Below, one piece after another: positions 1 through 8,774 of a stretch of 64,000 bases of DNA. Source of the DNA: CAZOEL01 sp964578835. Lineage in GTDB: Bacteria; Desulfobacterota; Syntrophobacteria; Syntrophobacterales; Syntrophobacteraceae. The position numbers and the translations under genes are program-made. The notes under the pieces were generated by a model. That model was not told the origin of the DNA and did no database searches. It saw nothing but the letters and a program-made list of their open reading frames with translations. The DNA is taken from positions 28,286-92,285 of the forward strand of contig CAZOEL010000017.1 in NCBI GenBank assembly GCA_964578835.1, read 5' to 3'. Position 1 is the stretch's first letter. Each line of letters starts with the position of its first letter.

Positions 1-170
1 TCGGAGCCCTCAAGACGTCTGTCGATCGACTGCACTCTTTCATAAAGCATGTTCATGCTATGCTGCATAGTGGCAGTCTCCTGCGATGTGGCGCATCCCC
101 AGGAGAAACCGGCAAGAATTCCCAAGAGGATGATTTGACACGTCCGTCCTGCGTTCATCCCTATCCTCAT
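1..170 (-). CDS. cpoB: CpoB/YbgF-like Tol-Pal accessory protein, N-terminal part only
   Basis: The gene runs off the left edge; about 56 residues are visible. They give a short hydrophobic leader ending in a cysteine (SWGC, a relaxed lipobox or the end of a signal peptide) followed by a polar heptad-like stretch (SMNMLYERVQSIDRRL) typical of the trimerising coiled coil at the CpoB N-terminus. The position directly downstream of pal is the usual place of cpoB/ybgF. In the family the periplasmic protein tunes Tol-Pal function during envelope constriction. I chose the ATG at 170, which has a GGGAAGGGAAG ribosome site; a second in-frame ATG at 158 is possible. The TPR domain lies outside the window, so the name rests on context. 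Confidence 0.62.
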   Translation of the reverse strand, partial: MRIGMNAGRTCQIILLGILAGFSWGCATSQETATMQHSMNMLYERVQSIDRRLEGS

Positions 171-298
171 GCACTTCCCTTCCCTATTCTCAATTACCGA
201 TCCTCTACGCGGCGCGAGCTAGAAGGCGGATAATCCTCATGTGGAATCGTGCGGCAGGCCGACCGATCATGCCGACCTGCCTAAGCCCGGGCGCACAA

Positions 299-895
299 TC
301 AATAATTCAAAACAAAATGAGCCCTTCTGTTTCTTGCCCAAGCGCCTTCATCATGGCCCCCGCCCAAAGGACGCTCTTCTCCGTAGCTTACTGTTCCAAG
401 CCGTTGCGCAGCAACACCCCCATTGGCAAGATACTGCTGGGCCGCGTTGGCGCGTCGTTCACCCAACGCAAGATTGTATTCATTGGTGCCGCGCTCGTCG
501 CAATGACCTTCGACGGTAACCTTCACCTTGGCGTACCGTTTCAGGAATGCAAGCTTCTCATCAAGCACCTTCTTGGCGGGAGCGCTCAACATATATGAAT
601 CGTAGTCGAAAAAAACGTCCTGATTTTCGAACTTCTCGGCTCTTTCCATGAACTCTCTTTTTTCCGCTTCGGAGTTCAGTCCCAGTTCTTTCCACCTGGC
701 GTCATCAGGCCCCAGCCCGCCGCCGCTGCCGCCGCCGGAGCCGTAACCTGAGGACATGCCGCCACTCCCCCCCAAGCCCCCCGCGCCCTCTCCCGGGGGA
801 ATGGGAACATTCTTTTTAGCACAGCCGATAGCAGCGATCATCATGAGAACAACCAGAATACTACTACCCCTCACGAACAGCCTACTCATATCCAA
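299..895 (-). CDS. pal: Pal, peptidoglycan-associated lipoprotein
   Basis: Outer-membrane lipoprotein that anchors the envelope to peptidoglycan and is pulled by TolB and the TolQRA motor. The 198-residue product has a lipoprotein signal with lipobox AIGC (cysteine near residue 25), a long Gly/Ser-rich linker (about residues 38-65), then an OmpA-like peptidoglycan-binding domain (about 95-198) with the hallmark GHCDERGTNEYN and the RRAHFVL ending. The linker is unusually glycine rich. The ATG follows a strong AGGAGG site. It is the next-to-last visible gene of the tol cluster, followed 128 bp later by the cpoB-like gene. Confidence 0.96.
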   Translation of the reverse strand: MDMSRLFVRGSSILVVLMMIAAIGCAKKNVPIPPGEGAGGLGGSGGMSSGYGSGGGSGGGLGPDDARWKELGLNSEAEKREFMERAEKFENQDVFFDYDSYMLSAPAKKVLDEKLAFLKRYAKVKVTVEGHCDERGTNEYNLALGERRANAAQQYLANGGVAAQRLGTVSYGEERPLGGGHDEGAWARNRRAHFVLNY

Positions 896-901
896 ATCCT
901 C

Positions 902-1030
902 CTAGACCCTGTAATCAAAGACCAGACCCATCACGCCAACATCACGAAATCCATAGGCTCGCGGCAAAAAAACCTTACCCATATTCACCTTTGCATTCCC
1001 GAAAACCGCCAACATATACTCGTCACGCAC
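902..1030 (-). CDS. small 42-codon ORF between tolB and pal
   Basis: A short reading frame that fills the tolB-pal gap almost exactly. The GTG at 1030 is two bases after the tolB stop codon and has GGGAGG nine bases upstream, inside the end of tolB; an in-frame ATG lies at 1015. The stop is at 902-904, just before the pal ribosome site. The product is mixed hydrophobic/charged, contains AVFGNAKVNMGK and PRAYGFRDVGVMG, and ends VFDYRV. No family recognised; the aromatic, glycine-bearing C-terminus faintly recalls the last strands of outer-membrane barrels, which could also make it a gene remnant. It is too short for ordinary gene callers. Confidence 0.42.
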   Translation of the reverse strand: MRDEYMLAVFGNAKVNMGKVFLPRAYGFRDVGVMGLVFDYRV

Positions 1031-1032
1031 CG

Positions 1033-2403
1033 CTACCGGCCTCCCATGCGTGGGGACCAGTCGGGCAACTCCTGTCCCGATCCCTGCCGTGTGAGGCGCC
1101 TCGCGCCGCTTCCATCGGCAAGCATAACCCAGATAGCGGAGCCGCCCTGTCGGCTCGAGCTAAAGGCCAGCATTCGACCATCCGGAGACCAGCTCGGAGC
1201 TTCGTTATCTCCTTCTCCGTGCGTCAACTGATTCGACTCGCCGCCATCGGGACGAGCGATAAAAATGTTGTGTCGCCCGCCAACCATCCCGCTGTAGGCA
1301 ATCCAGTCTCCTTTGGGAGACCAGTTCGGGGAGGTGCTGTAGTTGCCGCTCGTAAAGGTGATGCGACGTTTCTGCCCACTCCCCACATCCAAAACGTAAA
1401 TCTGCGGATTGCCGCTGTCGTTGGACACATAGGCAAGGCGTCTTCCATCCGGCGACCAACTGGGCGACACATTGATGGACCAGCTTTGAACCAGCTTCTG
1501 TACGATGTCGCCGGAAGAGGAGATGAGATAAATATCCGGGTTCCCACCTCTCGAGAGAGTAGCAGCAAGTTGATTCGTTCCGGGCCGCCAGGAAGGCGAT
1601 ATGTTCATTCCGGGATGCCCCGCTATCAGTCGTTGCGACCCGTTCGTGACATTGATCGAATATATCTTTGAAGAGCCTTCTTTAAAGCTTACATAAGCTA
1701 TCTGAGAGCCGTCGGAATTCCAGGCCGGCGAAAGGCTGATGCTCCGGTCCCGAGTCAGCTGCACCGGATTGCTCCCGTCGAAATCGGTCACAAAAAGTTC
1801 CTTGCCTTCTCCCATTGCCTGGACATAGGCGATCTTGGTGTCGAAGACTCCCCGCTCGCCGGTAAGGGCAAAAAGGATCTCATCGGCAAAGCGATATACC
1901 ATGACTCGCCAATTTCGAGTTTCTCCTTCGTAAACCTTACCGATGACCATTCTGGCGCCGACACTATCGAAAAGCCTCGCTTCGAGTCTCATCGACGAGC
2001 CCTGAACCTGGTACATGGCGCGCACCAGATAATCGGCGCCGAGCTTTCGCCATTCCGGGAAATTGATCTCGCCCGCATTCATCCCAATGGCCTGCGGATC
2101 CTGGAGAAAGCCTTTGGGATCAAGCGGAGTGAAGACGCCTGAAATCTCGAGAGCATTCGCCAGCGTCGCCCCCATTTCCCTGGCGAGCTGGGGCTGCTCG
2201 GAGGTTTGCATCTTGAAATCGGGAATGGCAATGGGAATGCGTTGAAAGCCAGGCCCGGTAATATCCAGGTAGACTCTCTGAGCTTGAACTGAACCACTCC
2301 AGGCCAAGCAAAATAAGAAAGCAATAAAAAACACGCCCCATTTGACGAAGAGTCGTTCTCCAACCAGCATATCAGCTTTCAATCCTTTGGTTACAAATGT
2401 CAT
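1033..2403 (-). CDS. tolB: TolB, periplasmic beta-propeller of the Tol-Pal system
   Basis: Periplasmic partner of Pal and TolA. The product is 456 residues with a signal peptide (hydrophobic core FFIAFLFCLAW, cleavage near VQA-QR), an N-terminal domain (about 35-160) and a six-bladed WD40-like propeller of repeated SPxWSPDG / IAYVS motifs. The ATG at 2403 overlaps the tolA stop in an ATGA arrangement, which implies translational coupling and fixes the start; the frame stays open further upstream but there it only covers tolA. Length matches the family (about 430). Confidence 0.96.
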   Translation of the reverse strand: MTFVTKGLKADMLVGERLFVKWGVFFIAFLFCLAWSGSVQAQRVYLDITGPGFQRIPIAIPDFKMQTSEQPQLAREMGATLANALEISGVFTPLDPKGFLQDPQAIGMNAGEINFPEWRKLGADYLVRAMYQVQGSSMRLEARLFDSVGARMVIGKVYEGETRNWRVMVYRFADEILFALTGERGVFDTKIAYVQAMGEGKELFVTDFDGSNPVQLTRDRSISLSPAWNSDGSQIAYVSFKEGSSKIYSINVTNGSQRLIAGHPGMNISPSWRPGTNQLAATLSRGGNPDIYLISSSGDIVQKLVQSWSINVSPSWSPDGRRLAYVSNDSGNPQIYVLDVGSGQKRRITFTSGNYSTSPNWSPKGDWIAYSGMVGGRHNIFIARPDGGESNQLTHGEGDNEAPSWSPDGRMLAFSSSRQGGSAIWVMLADGSGARRLTRQGSGQELPDWSPRMGGR

Positions 2404-3506
2404 GATATATCTTCCGGGCGAAAACGGAGTCCGACCTCCTCCTGCGCCACACTGTAGATCGCGGGAAACGGCGGCAAAGGCTCCGCCTTGCGCACCGCGC
2501 GCATGACCGACTCGTCGAACATCGCCTGTCCCGATTGTTTTTCGAAATGCACGTCGAGCACCTTTCCGTCTCGTCGAATCACCACCACAAGAACGGCCTC
2601 GAGCTTTTGAGCCTTGAGCGCTTCGGGAAGCGTCCAGTGTTGGCGGATCGCATTCCACAAGGCCGTATAGTAGGCTCGACGAGCAAGAGCTATCTGGGCG
2701 CCATCCGGACTTCCGGCAGCGCCCGCCCCCGTACCGCCTTTGGCCGCGCCCTCGGAGACTCCCTTGGCGCTCCCCTCCGGATCGCCTTTTGCGGCCGCTC
2801 CTGATGCGCTTTTTGCGACGCCGTCCGAAGCGCCCGAGGATGCTCTTGCAGAGGTTTTCTCCTCCTGTGAAGAAGCCGGACTGCCTTTCGCGGTAGAAGT
2901 CGGTTGCGACTTTTCCTGAGTAATGGGCGCGGGTTTAGGAGCGATCTTCGGCTTGGGAATGAGCTTATCGAGATCCTTCTCAACGGAAGCCACATTCTGA
3001 GGTTTTTCAACGGGCTTCGGCAGCTCGGGAGCTTCAATCTTCTTGATCTCCGGCGCGGGCTTCACCGAAGGCTCATCAATGCGCAGTCTCTTGATGGGGA
3101 CTACAGGAGACGCCTTTTCGCGGGTCGGAGCCGAAGACTTCCTCGAGCTTTCCGCCTTTCCCCCGTCTACCCCCGCTGCAATCCCTTTCTTTGGAGGCGC
3201 GGCGTCGAACCCGATATCCTGCAAGCTCACAAGGTTAACCGTATACGCCGAGCCCAAGGGCGATTGTTTAGAAAGGCTCCAGGGCAAGGCGACGGCAAGA
3301 GAAAAAATGAGTATATGCCCAACAATGGAAACGCCCACTCCCGCAAACATATCCCCGCGAGAGAGCCGCTTCCCAGTAGATTCCACAATGCTTGGCGAAT
3401 CCATAACTCTATCTCTGGCTTTTATCAGCTTGGATAAAACAGCTTCCATCTCTTCTACTACCCCCATGGCCCGGCGCATCGTCACACAAGAAGCAGGCAA
3501 CCCCAC
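2400..3506 (-). CDS. tolA: TolA/TonB-like energy transducer
   Basis: Inner-membrane protein that carries energy from TolQR to TolB/Pal. One transmembrane helix (FAGVGVSIVGHILIF and following) is followed by a Lys/Pro/Glu-rich segment, a Gly/Ala/Ser-rich segment with repeated AKG units, and a C-terminal TonB/TolA-type domain (about residues 275-360; DVHFEKQSGQ, AEPLPPFP). The start is uncertain: the coordinate given is the longest frame, from a GTG with no clear ribosome site. The ATG at 3404 would give the roughly 18-residue cytoplasmic tail usual in the family, and 3449 or 3467 are also possible. TolA assignment comes from context; the domain alone could be called TonB. Confidence 0.88.
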   Translation of the reverse strand: MGLPASCVTMRRAMGVVEEMEAVLSKLIKARDRVMDSPSIVESTGKRLSRGDMFAGVGVSIVGHILIFSLAVALPWSLSKQSPLGSAYTVNLVSLQDIGFDAAPPKKGIAAGVDGGKAESSRKSSAPTREKASPVVPIKRLRIDEPSVKPAPEIKKIEAPELPKPVEKPQNVASVEKDLDKLIPKPKIAPKPAPITQEKSQPTSTAKGSPASSQEEKTSARASSGASDGVAKSASGAAAKGDPEGSAKGVSEGAAKGGTGAGAAGSPDGAQIALARRAYYTALWNAIRQHWTLPEALKAQKLEAVLVVVIRRDGKVLDVHFEKQSGQAMFDESVMRAVRKAEPLPPFPAIYSVAQEEVGLRFRPEDIS

Positions 3507-3656
3507 GCTCAGGCGAAGAGATTTTTCGGTTCACCCATTCACCGACTCACCAATCTCACATCCCCGTGACTTTGGGGAAAGGTAATTTATCACACGCCCC
3601 GGAGAACACAACAGAAACCTCCAGGAATAGACGGTCCTCCCGGGCGCGTTGCTTAC

Positions 3657-3684
3657 GAGGCTCGGTCCTCGCGGAAGGAGCCTC
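3657..3684. repeat. inverted repeat in the tolR-tolA gap
   Basis: GAGGCTC and GAGCCTC form a 7-bp perfect stem around a 14-base loop in the 192-bp gap between tolR and tolA. No T-run follows on either strand, so it is not a classical terminator. It could act as an mRNA processing or stability hairpin. The rest of this gap shows no gene. Confidence 0.35.
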
Positions 3685-3698
3685 GAGCACCTATTGCA

Positions 3699-4142
3699 TC
3701 ACCGGGATTTCGCTTTGGACGACGACTCTTTGAGCGGCTCCGTAACCATGCCGATCTGTTCGATCCCCGCCTCCCGGATGAGGCTCATCACCTGAACAAC
3801 ATAACCGTAAGGGATCGATTCGTCGGCCCTCAGAAAAACGCCCTGACGGCCTTTTTGATTCTGATACATGGCGGCGAGCTTGGAGCCGAGAACGTCCTGT
3901 CCGACGGCATATTCATTTATAAGGATCTTTCGGTCCCTATCGATCGTTACGACAAGGCGCTCCTCTTCCGATGGAATAGCCGGAGCCGAAGACTCGGGGA
4001 GCTTCACATCGATTCCCGCAGTCATCATCGGCGCCGTGACCATGAAGATGATCAAAAGCACGAGCATCACATCCACAAAAGGAGTCACATTGATCTCGGA
4101 GACCATCTGATCCCTGCCGTTTCCACCAACTTGCATACCCAT
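3699..4142 (-). CDS. tolR: TolR, ExbD-family proton-channel subunit
   Basis: Inner-membrane protein with one transmembrane helix and a periplasmic domain; with TolQ it forms the proton-driven motor of the Tol-Pal system. The 147-residue product has the family signature SEINVTPFVDVMLVLLIIF with the membrane aspartate (near residue 24) needed for proton flow, then an ExbD-like periplasmic domain with LRADESIPYGYVVQVM. It lies 18 bp downstream of tolQ. Confidence 0.95.
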   Translation of the reverse strand: MGMQVGGNGRDQMVSEINVTPFVDVMLVLLIIFMVTAPMMTAGIDVKLPESSAPAIPSEEERLVVTIDRDRKILINEYAVGQDVLGSKLAAMYQNQKGRQGVFLRADESIPYGYVVQVMSLIREAGIEQIGMVTEPLKESSSKAKSR

Positions 4143-4160
4143 GGCGCATAATCCTTACGT

Positions 4161-4967
4161 TCAATCCTGAATCGCGATCCGATGAGAGTCCGAGCCCGCC
4201 TCGTCCTGTCTACCCCTGCGCATCAAATCGCGTTTGAGCATATTCAAGAAATCAGCGGAAAAATGGTTGATTTCATTTTCCAACATTCTGATCCTGTTAG
4301 AGAAATGATTGTATGCGACTACAGCGGGAATAGCCGCCGCCAACCCCATGGCCGTCGCCACCAGAGCCTCGGAAATACCGGGAGCGACGACCGCCAGGTT
4401 TGCAGCCCCCTTGAGGCCGATTTCCTGAAAGCTCGTCATGATCCCCCATACCGTTCCGAAAAGCCCGATAAAGGGCGCCGTGCTGCCAGTCGTGGCCAGA
4501 AGAGGCAGGAACCGCTCGAGCCGCTGTCTTTCAGCCATCGTGGCGCCAAGGATGGCTCTCTCCACGTTCTCGAGCAGTATCTCGGGGTTTCCCCTCAGAT
4601 CCTGAAGATTCTTCGTTTCCAGAGATTTGCTCAACCGGTTCAGCTCTGCGTATCCCACTCGAAAGATCTGAGCAAGGTGGCTATCTTCCAGATTCTGGCT
4701 CTCTTTATAGAGCGCGACGTAATTCTTGCGCTGCCTGAAGAGCTCGATGAACTCATCGGATTCTTTCCTCGCGCGCCTCAAAAGAAGATACTTCATCAAT
4801 ATTACGCACCAGCAGGCGACAGAAAGAGCCAGCAAAGCCAGAAGAATGGACTTTACCATCGGACCAGCATGAGCAACCATATCGAAGATGCCGCCGCCAG
4901 TCTTCTGAACGGGGGCGCCGACGGCTTCAGCGGCCGCATAAGCCGATACAAAAACTGCGTTCATCAT
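4161..4967 (-). CDS. tolQ: TolQ, ExbB/MotA-family proton-channel subunit
   Basis: Polytopic inner-membrane motor subunit. Three hydrophobic helices are visible: one near the N-terminus (SILLALLALSVACWCVIL) and two in the second half around GLFGTVWGIMTSFQEIG and LVATAMGLAAAIPAVVAYN, the conserved ExbB/TolQ core. I placed the start at the ATG pair 4967/4964, just after the sirtuin stop and preceded by AAGG; an upstream frame to 5012 only overlaps the sirtuin gene. The product is 268 residues. Tight packing suggests one transcript cobB-tolQRAB-pal. Confidence 0.94.
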   Translation of the reverse strand: MMNAVFVSAYAAAEAVGAPVQKTGGGIFDMVAHAGPMVKSILLALLALSVACWCVILMKYLLLRRARKESDEFIELFRQRKNYVALYKESQNLEDSHLAQIFRVGYAELNRLSKSLETKNLQDLRGNPEILLENVERAILGATMAERQRLERFLPLLATTGSTAPFIGLFGTVWGIMTSFQEIGLKGAANLAVVAPGISEALVATAMGLAAAIPAVVAYNHFSNRIRMLENEINHFSADFLNMLKRDLMRRGRQDEAGSDSHRIAIQD

Positions 4968-4971
4968 GACC

Positions 4972-5727
4972 TTATTTTCCTTGGGTGGGACGCCTCTCGC
5001 CAAGCGCCGCAAGGATGGCGGGCAGAGCCGCGCCAGCCGGTTCGGCGATGTGGAGGTCGGAGAGATAAAAAGAGAGCTCGGTCTTTTCGGGATTTATCTC
5101 GAGCAAAAAAGCCCCGCGCTCCTTCGCCATCAAAGGGAGCTGGGAAGCCGGCGCCACGCTGGCCGATGTGCCCACGATCAGCATCATGTCGCATTGCAGA
5201 GTTGCCGACAGTGCTCGGTTGTGCTCCCCGGCTGGAATATTCTCGCCAAAGAAGACACAGTCCGGGCGCAGAGGACCGCCGCAGGGACACGAAGGGGGCA
5301 GCGTTTCTATGGAAACATCTTCGCGCGGGTAACGCTGGCCGCATTCATCGCAACGCAGAGTGCGATTGTGGCCGTGAAATTCAATCACCTCGGAGCTCCC
5401 CGCCCGTTGATGAAGGCTATCGACATTCTGAGTGATAACCGCCTTCAAAATTCCGAGGCTTTCAAGCCGAGCCAAAGCGAAATGGGCGGGATTCGGCTGC
5501 GCATTCGCCAAAAGCTCATCCATTTCCAAAAGCATTTTCCAAACCTTTGCGGGATTATCCCTGAAAGATTCGATATGGGCAAATTCCATGGGATCGTATT
5601 TCGCCCACAATCCGTTTGCGCTTCTGAAATCGGGAATGCCGCTTTCGACCGAGATCCCCGCCCCCGTGAGAGCCACTACGCTCCTGCATTGCAGGAGCAA
5701 ATCCGCCACTTTCTTATAGGAATCCAT
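4972..5727 (-). CDS. cobB: SIR2-family NAD-dependent protein deacylase
   Basis: Sirtuins remove acyl groups from lysines using NAD. The 251-residue product shows the NAD-binding motif TGAGISVESGIPDFR, the TQNVDSLHQRAG motif, the catalytic histidine in EFHGHN, and a zinc ribbon (CDEC about 20 residues before CPCG). Length and order fit bacterial CobB-type enzymes. It stops four bases before tolQ begins, so it may be cotranscribed with the tol genes; a functional tie to the envelope is not implied by sequence. Deacetylase versus desuccinylase activity cannot be told here. Confidence 0.93.
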   Translation of the reverse strand: MDSYKKVADLLLQCRSVVALTGAGISVESGIPDFRSANGLWAKYDPMEFAHIESFRDNPAKVWKMLLEMDELLANAQPNPAHFALARLESLGILKAVITQNVDSLHQRAGSSEVIEFHGHNRTLRCDECGQRYPREDVSIETLPPSCPCGGPLRPDCVFFGENIPAGEHNRALSATLQCDMMLIVGTSASVAPASQLPLMAKERGAFLLEINPEKTELSFYLSDLHIAEPAGAALPAILAALGERRPTQGK

Positions 5728-5787
5728 CTTGCCTCAGAATCCTCTTGCAAAAGATGCTCGATGCTTCCGCTTACCTATGCCAAGCTT

Positions 5788-6897
5788 TCATTTTATAATC
5801 TTGAGATTCTGGCCGAGTCGAATCTTATCGCCTTGAAGTTTATTCCAGCTCCGCAGATCATCTTTGCTGACGCTATAGCGCAATGCGATGGCGGTAAGAG
5901 TGTCCCCTTTGCCAACCTTGTGGTAGGCGACCGTCGCCTCTGGCTTCATCGGCACTGCTTCGGTGTTTATCGCTTCAAGACGTCCGAGGAAAAGCTTTCC
6001 TTTCCCTTCCGGAACCTTCAAGCTGCACGATCCCTGCGGGACTGTATCTGAAACGAGAGCGGGGTTCAACAACTTGAACTCTCTGTAGGTCACTCCAGCC
6101 GCTTCTGCCGCTGATTGGATGGGTATGGGACGGCTAAGCCTGACAGAGACTTTCTCTGTCCGGATCATTGAATAGCCCGCTCCGTTGGGGAGAGAATAGC
6201 CGTAGTTCTCCGGATGGGAGAGAATCTCTTTTATAGCGAGTATCCTGAAAATATAACGTTCCGTCTCCAGAGGCAGTTTCATTTGGTAGTAATTGCTCAC
6301 TTTTTGCCTTTGGATTTCTCCTTCGATTCTATTTTCACCGCAATTATAGGCGGCAATGGCCAAAGTCCAGTTACGAAAGTCAGCGTGGAGCTTCCGCAGA
6401 TAATCAAAAGCGCTCTGAGTGGCCCTCTCGAAGTCCTGACGCTCGTCGACGAGCTTGTTCTGTTCCAACCCATATCTGCTGCCGGTGCTCGCTATGAATT
6501 GCCACGGCCCCACCGCTCCAGCGGGGGAAGCCACCGTCAACTGGAGATCGCTTTCCGCTACGGCGACATATTTCAAATCATTGGGAAGCTTGGCGAGGGC
6601 GAGCTGTTTTTCCAACCATGGGAAATAGCGCTCCTTGCGCTTGAGCCACAGAAAGACCTGCGCATGATTGTAAACCACCAAGGTAAATTCGCGGTCAAAA
6701 CGCTCCTTCACCTCCTCGATATTCAGAGGAACGGGCTCCCCGCACAAATCCATGCGCTCCGGAAGAGGGAAATAAGGCACAACCAATTGAGCCGTAGGAT
6801 TATTGGCTTGCGCCCGGGCCTCACTGCAGTAGAAGCCGAGCCACAGTGAAAAGATGATTCCCGAAATAACGATTCTACGATTCACGCATCCAGCCAT
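5788..6897 (-). CDS. LysM-containing lytic transglycosylase (MltD-like)
   Basis: Periplasmic enzyme that cleaves peptidoglycan glycan strands. Signal peptide (ISGIIFSLWLGFY, cut near ARA-QA), then an SLT/lysozyme-like domain (about residues 95-230) with the catalytic glutamate in AVAESDLQ and SPAGAVGPWQFI, and a C-terminal LysM domain (about 325-368; KGDTLTAIALRYSV). The ATG at 6897 has AAAGGAA five bases upstream; the frame is open to 7029 but that extension lacks a signal sequence. The product is 369 residues. Only one clear LysM is seen, fewer than in E. coli MltD. Confidence 0.92.
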   Translation of the reverse strand: MAGCVNRRIVISGIIFSLWLGFYCSEARAQANNPTAQLVVPYFPLPERMDLCGEPVPLNIEEVKERFDREFTLVVYNHAQVFLWLKRKERYFPWLEKQLALAKLPNDLKYVAVAESDLQLTVASPAGAVGPWQFIASTGSRYGLEQNKLVDERQDFERATQSAFDYLRKLHADFRNWTLAIAAYNCGENRIEGEIQRQKVSNYYQMKLPLETERYIFRILAIKEILSHPENYGYSLPNGAGYSMIRTEKVSVRLSRPIPIQSAAEAAGVTYREFKLLNPALVSDTVPQGSCSLKVPEGKGKLFLGRLEAINTEAVPMKPEATVAYHKVGKGDTLTAIALRYSVSKDDLRSWNKLQGDKIRLGQNLKIIK

Positions 6898-7065
6898 GCC
6901 GTTCCTTTCCCGCTTCCAGACGCCTGCTGACAACTGACTGATCCGATTGTCACAAAAACCGCTCTGTTCGACAAGGTCTTCCGACATACCATGGCGACCT
7001 TCGGCCTCAAGAGACCACCGAGCGTACAAGCGGCTTTCTATTCTACCCTCTCCGGTTGAGCAAAG

Positions 7066-7482
7066 CTAAGAAATAATTTCCAATCGGTTGAAGAAGAAGG
7101 CTATCTCGGTCGCCGCCGTTTCCGGGGCGTCAGAGCCGTGCACGACATTCTTTTCAATGTCGGTGGCGAAGTCATGTCTAATAGTCCCCGGAACCGCGTC
7201 CTTGAAGTTCGTTGCGCCCATGAGATCGCGATTCCTTTGAATGACATTCTCTCCTTCAAGCACCATCACCACTACCGGTCCTGAAGACATGAATTCAGTG
7301 AGGCTGTCATAGAAAGGCCGAGCCTTATGGACTTCGTAAAACCCCTTTGCCTGCTCGCGGGTGAGATGCAGCATCTTCATCGCGGCAATCCGGATGCCGG
7401 CCTGCTCGAATCGTTTTATGACTTCTCCAATTAGATTTTTCTTTACTCCATCAGGCTTGATAATGGACAGGGTTCGTTCCAT
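7066..7482 (-). CDS. ndk: nucleoside-diphosphate kinase
   Basis: Transfers the terminal phosphate between nucleoside tri- and diphosphates. The 138-residue product has the full family length, the N-terminal IIKPDGVKKNLIG and the active-site histidine in NVVHGSDAPETA. GGAG lies upstream of the ATG. A promoter with an extended -10 box is visible about 60 bp upstream, so it looks like a single-gene transcript. Confidence 0.97.
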   Translation of the reverse strand: MERTLSIIKPDGVKKNLIGEVIKRFEQAGIRIAAMKMLHLTREQAKGFYEVHKARPFYDSLTEFMSSGPVVVMVLEGENVIQRNRDLMGATNFKDAVPGTIRHDFATDIEKNVVHGSDAPETAATEIAFFFNRLEIIS

Positions 7483-7538
7483 CTCGTCAATTCTCCTTTT
7501 TCAATTCAGTGTTTGCGCCAGTTTCGCCATTTCCAAAA

Positions 7539-7567
7539 TTTATACCAATTGCCTCTAATCGAGCCAA
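7539..7567 (-). promoter_or_regulatory. sigma-70-type promoter upstream of ndk
   Basis: On the minus strand TTGGCT (7567-7562) and TATAAA (7544-7539) are 17 bp apart, and the -10 is preceded by TGG, an extended -10. Predicted transcription start is near 7532, about 50 bases before the ndk ATG. Confidence 0.55.
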
Positions 7568-7993
7568 AAGTCAAACCCGTTTTGCCTCCTCGACGGGAAA
7601 TGCAAAGCGGGATCGAAAACGGCTGAGACGACGCAATGCGCGGCGATCCATACACCTTAAACATGCATAAGCGCGCAACAAAAATCACAATCATGCGCGT
7701 TGCGCTACGCGGAGTTGAAAGCCCGGACATGGGCGCTTGAATGGAGAATTCTTTAAGTCTAATACGCAGAAAACCCGAACACGGTCACAATAAAGATCAT
7801 TTGCGTCTGTCGTTCAGAGAAGGAAAGCGGAATGCGCAGGCGACGCATAGGCGCGACCTTCTTGTCGGGAAGACGATAGAAAGCCGATCGTTCACTATTT
7901 TGTCGATTCTTCGGCGCCGCTGCCGACATGGGCCAGAATTCTCATTTGCCCGTCTCGCGACAAAAGGCATACGGGATTTGCCAGTGCAGAAGG
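7568..7993. other. non-coding stretch between ndk and the rhomboid gene
   Basis: About 430 bp without a convincing gene. Two frames of 60-100 codons exist on opposite strands but have no ribosome site, biased composition and no recognisable motif. No tRNA, terminator or repeat seen. Confidence 0.5.
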
Positions 7994-8701
7994 TTACCAG
8001 CCGCCGCGCCTGTTCTCCCTTGAAAAAGGGCCTAAGGCTCTAAAGATTCCCAAGAGAAGAATGCCCCCTATAAATCCTCCGACATGCGCCCACCAGGCGA
8101 CGCCGGCGAACTCTCTCATTCCGCCCGCCAAGGCAAAAGCCCCGTAGAAGAATTGAAGGAAGAACCAAAAGCCCAGGAATACATAAGCCGGTATCTCCAT
8201 AAGATATAAAAAAAAGAAGATCGGAACAAAGGTGAGTATGCGAGCCCTTGGGTAAAGAATGATGTAGGCGCCCATAACGCCTGCGACGGCCCCGCTCGCT
8301 CCTATGGTAGGAATAGCGGATGCTGCGTTGGTGATGACATGGATGGCGGCGGCGATCAATCCTGAAAGCAGGTAAAAAAGAAGATACTTGACATGCCCCA
8401 GCTCTCCCTCGACGTTATCGCCAAAGATATACAGAGTCCACATATTCCCAATGAGGTGCAGCCATCCGCCATGGAGAAACATGGATGTAAAGAGGGGCAT
8501 GGCCTGTTCGTACAGAGTGAAATGCATGGAAATCTCGGGCTGAGTGTAACGAACGGGAACAAGACCATAGTGCATAAAAAAAATCGAGAGATATCGGCCG
8601 AGCTGAATTTCGTAGAGAAAAGCCAGCACGCAACCGAGAATGATAGCGTAGGTAACGACTGGAACACCCTTTGACGGATTCCTATCGCGCAGAGGAATCA
8701 T
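7994..8701 (-). CDS. rhomboid-family intramembrane serine protease
   Basis: Integral membrane protease that cuts transmembrane substrates. The 235-residue protein has six or more hydrophobic helices, the conserved WLHLIGNMWTLYIFGD segment, the catalytic serine in GASGAVAGVMGAY and the catalytic histidine in AHVGGFIGG. Length and order match bacterial rhomboids of the small six-helix class. It sits alone between ndk and a UspA gene, so the substrate cannot be guessed. Confidence 0.94.
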   Translation of the reverse strand: MIPLRDRNPSKGVPVVTYAIILGCVLAFLYEIQLGRYLSIFFMHYGLVPVRYTQPEISMHFTLYEQAMPLFTSMFLHGGWLHLIGNMWTLYIFGDNVEGELGHVKYLLFYLLSGLIAAAIHVITNAASAIPTIGASGAVAGVMGAYIILYPRARILTFVPIFFFLYLMEIPAYVFLGFWFFLQFFYGAFALAGGMREFAGVAWWAHVGGFIGGILLLGIFRALGPFSRENRRGGW

Positions 8702-8774
8702 AAAAAACCTTTCCAGCCGGCAGGAGGATATTTACACTTCGCTCCTGCAGACGAGAGCCTGCAGGAAGAAGCGC

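Noticed and set aside
4182..5435. 417-codon plus-strand frame over tolQ and the sirtuin gene
   Set aside because: Antisense to two well-supported genes; composition is arginine/serine/histidine rich as in shadows.
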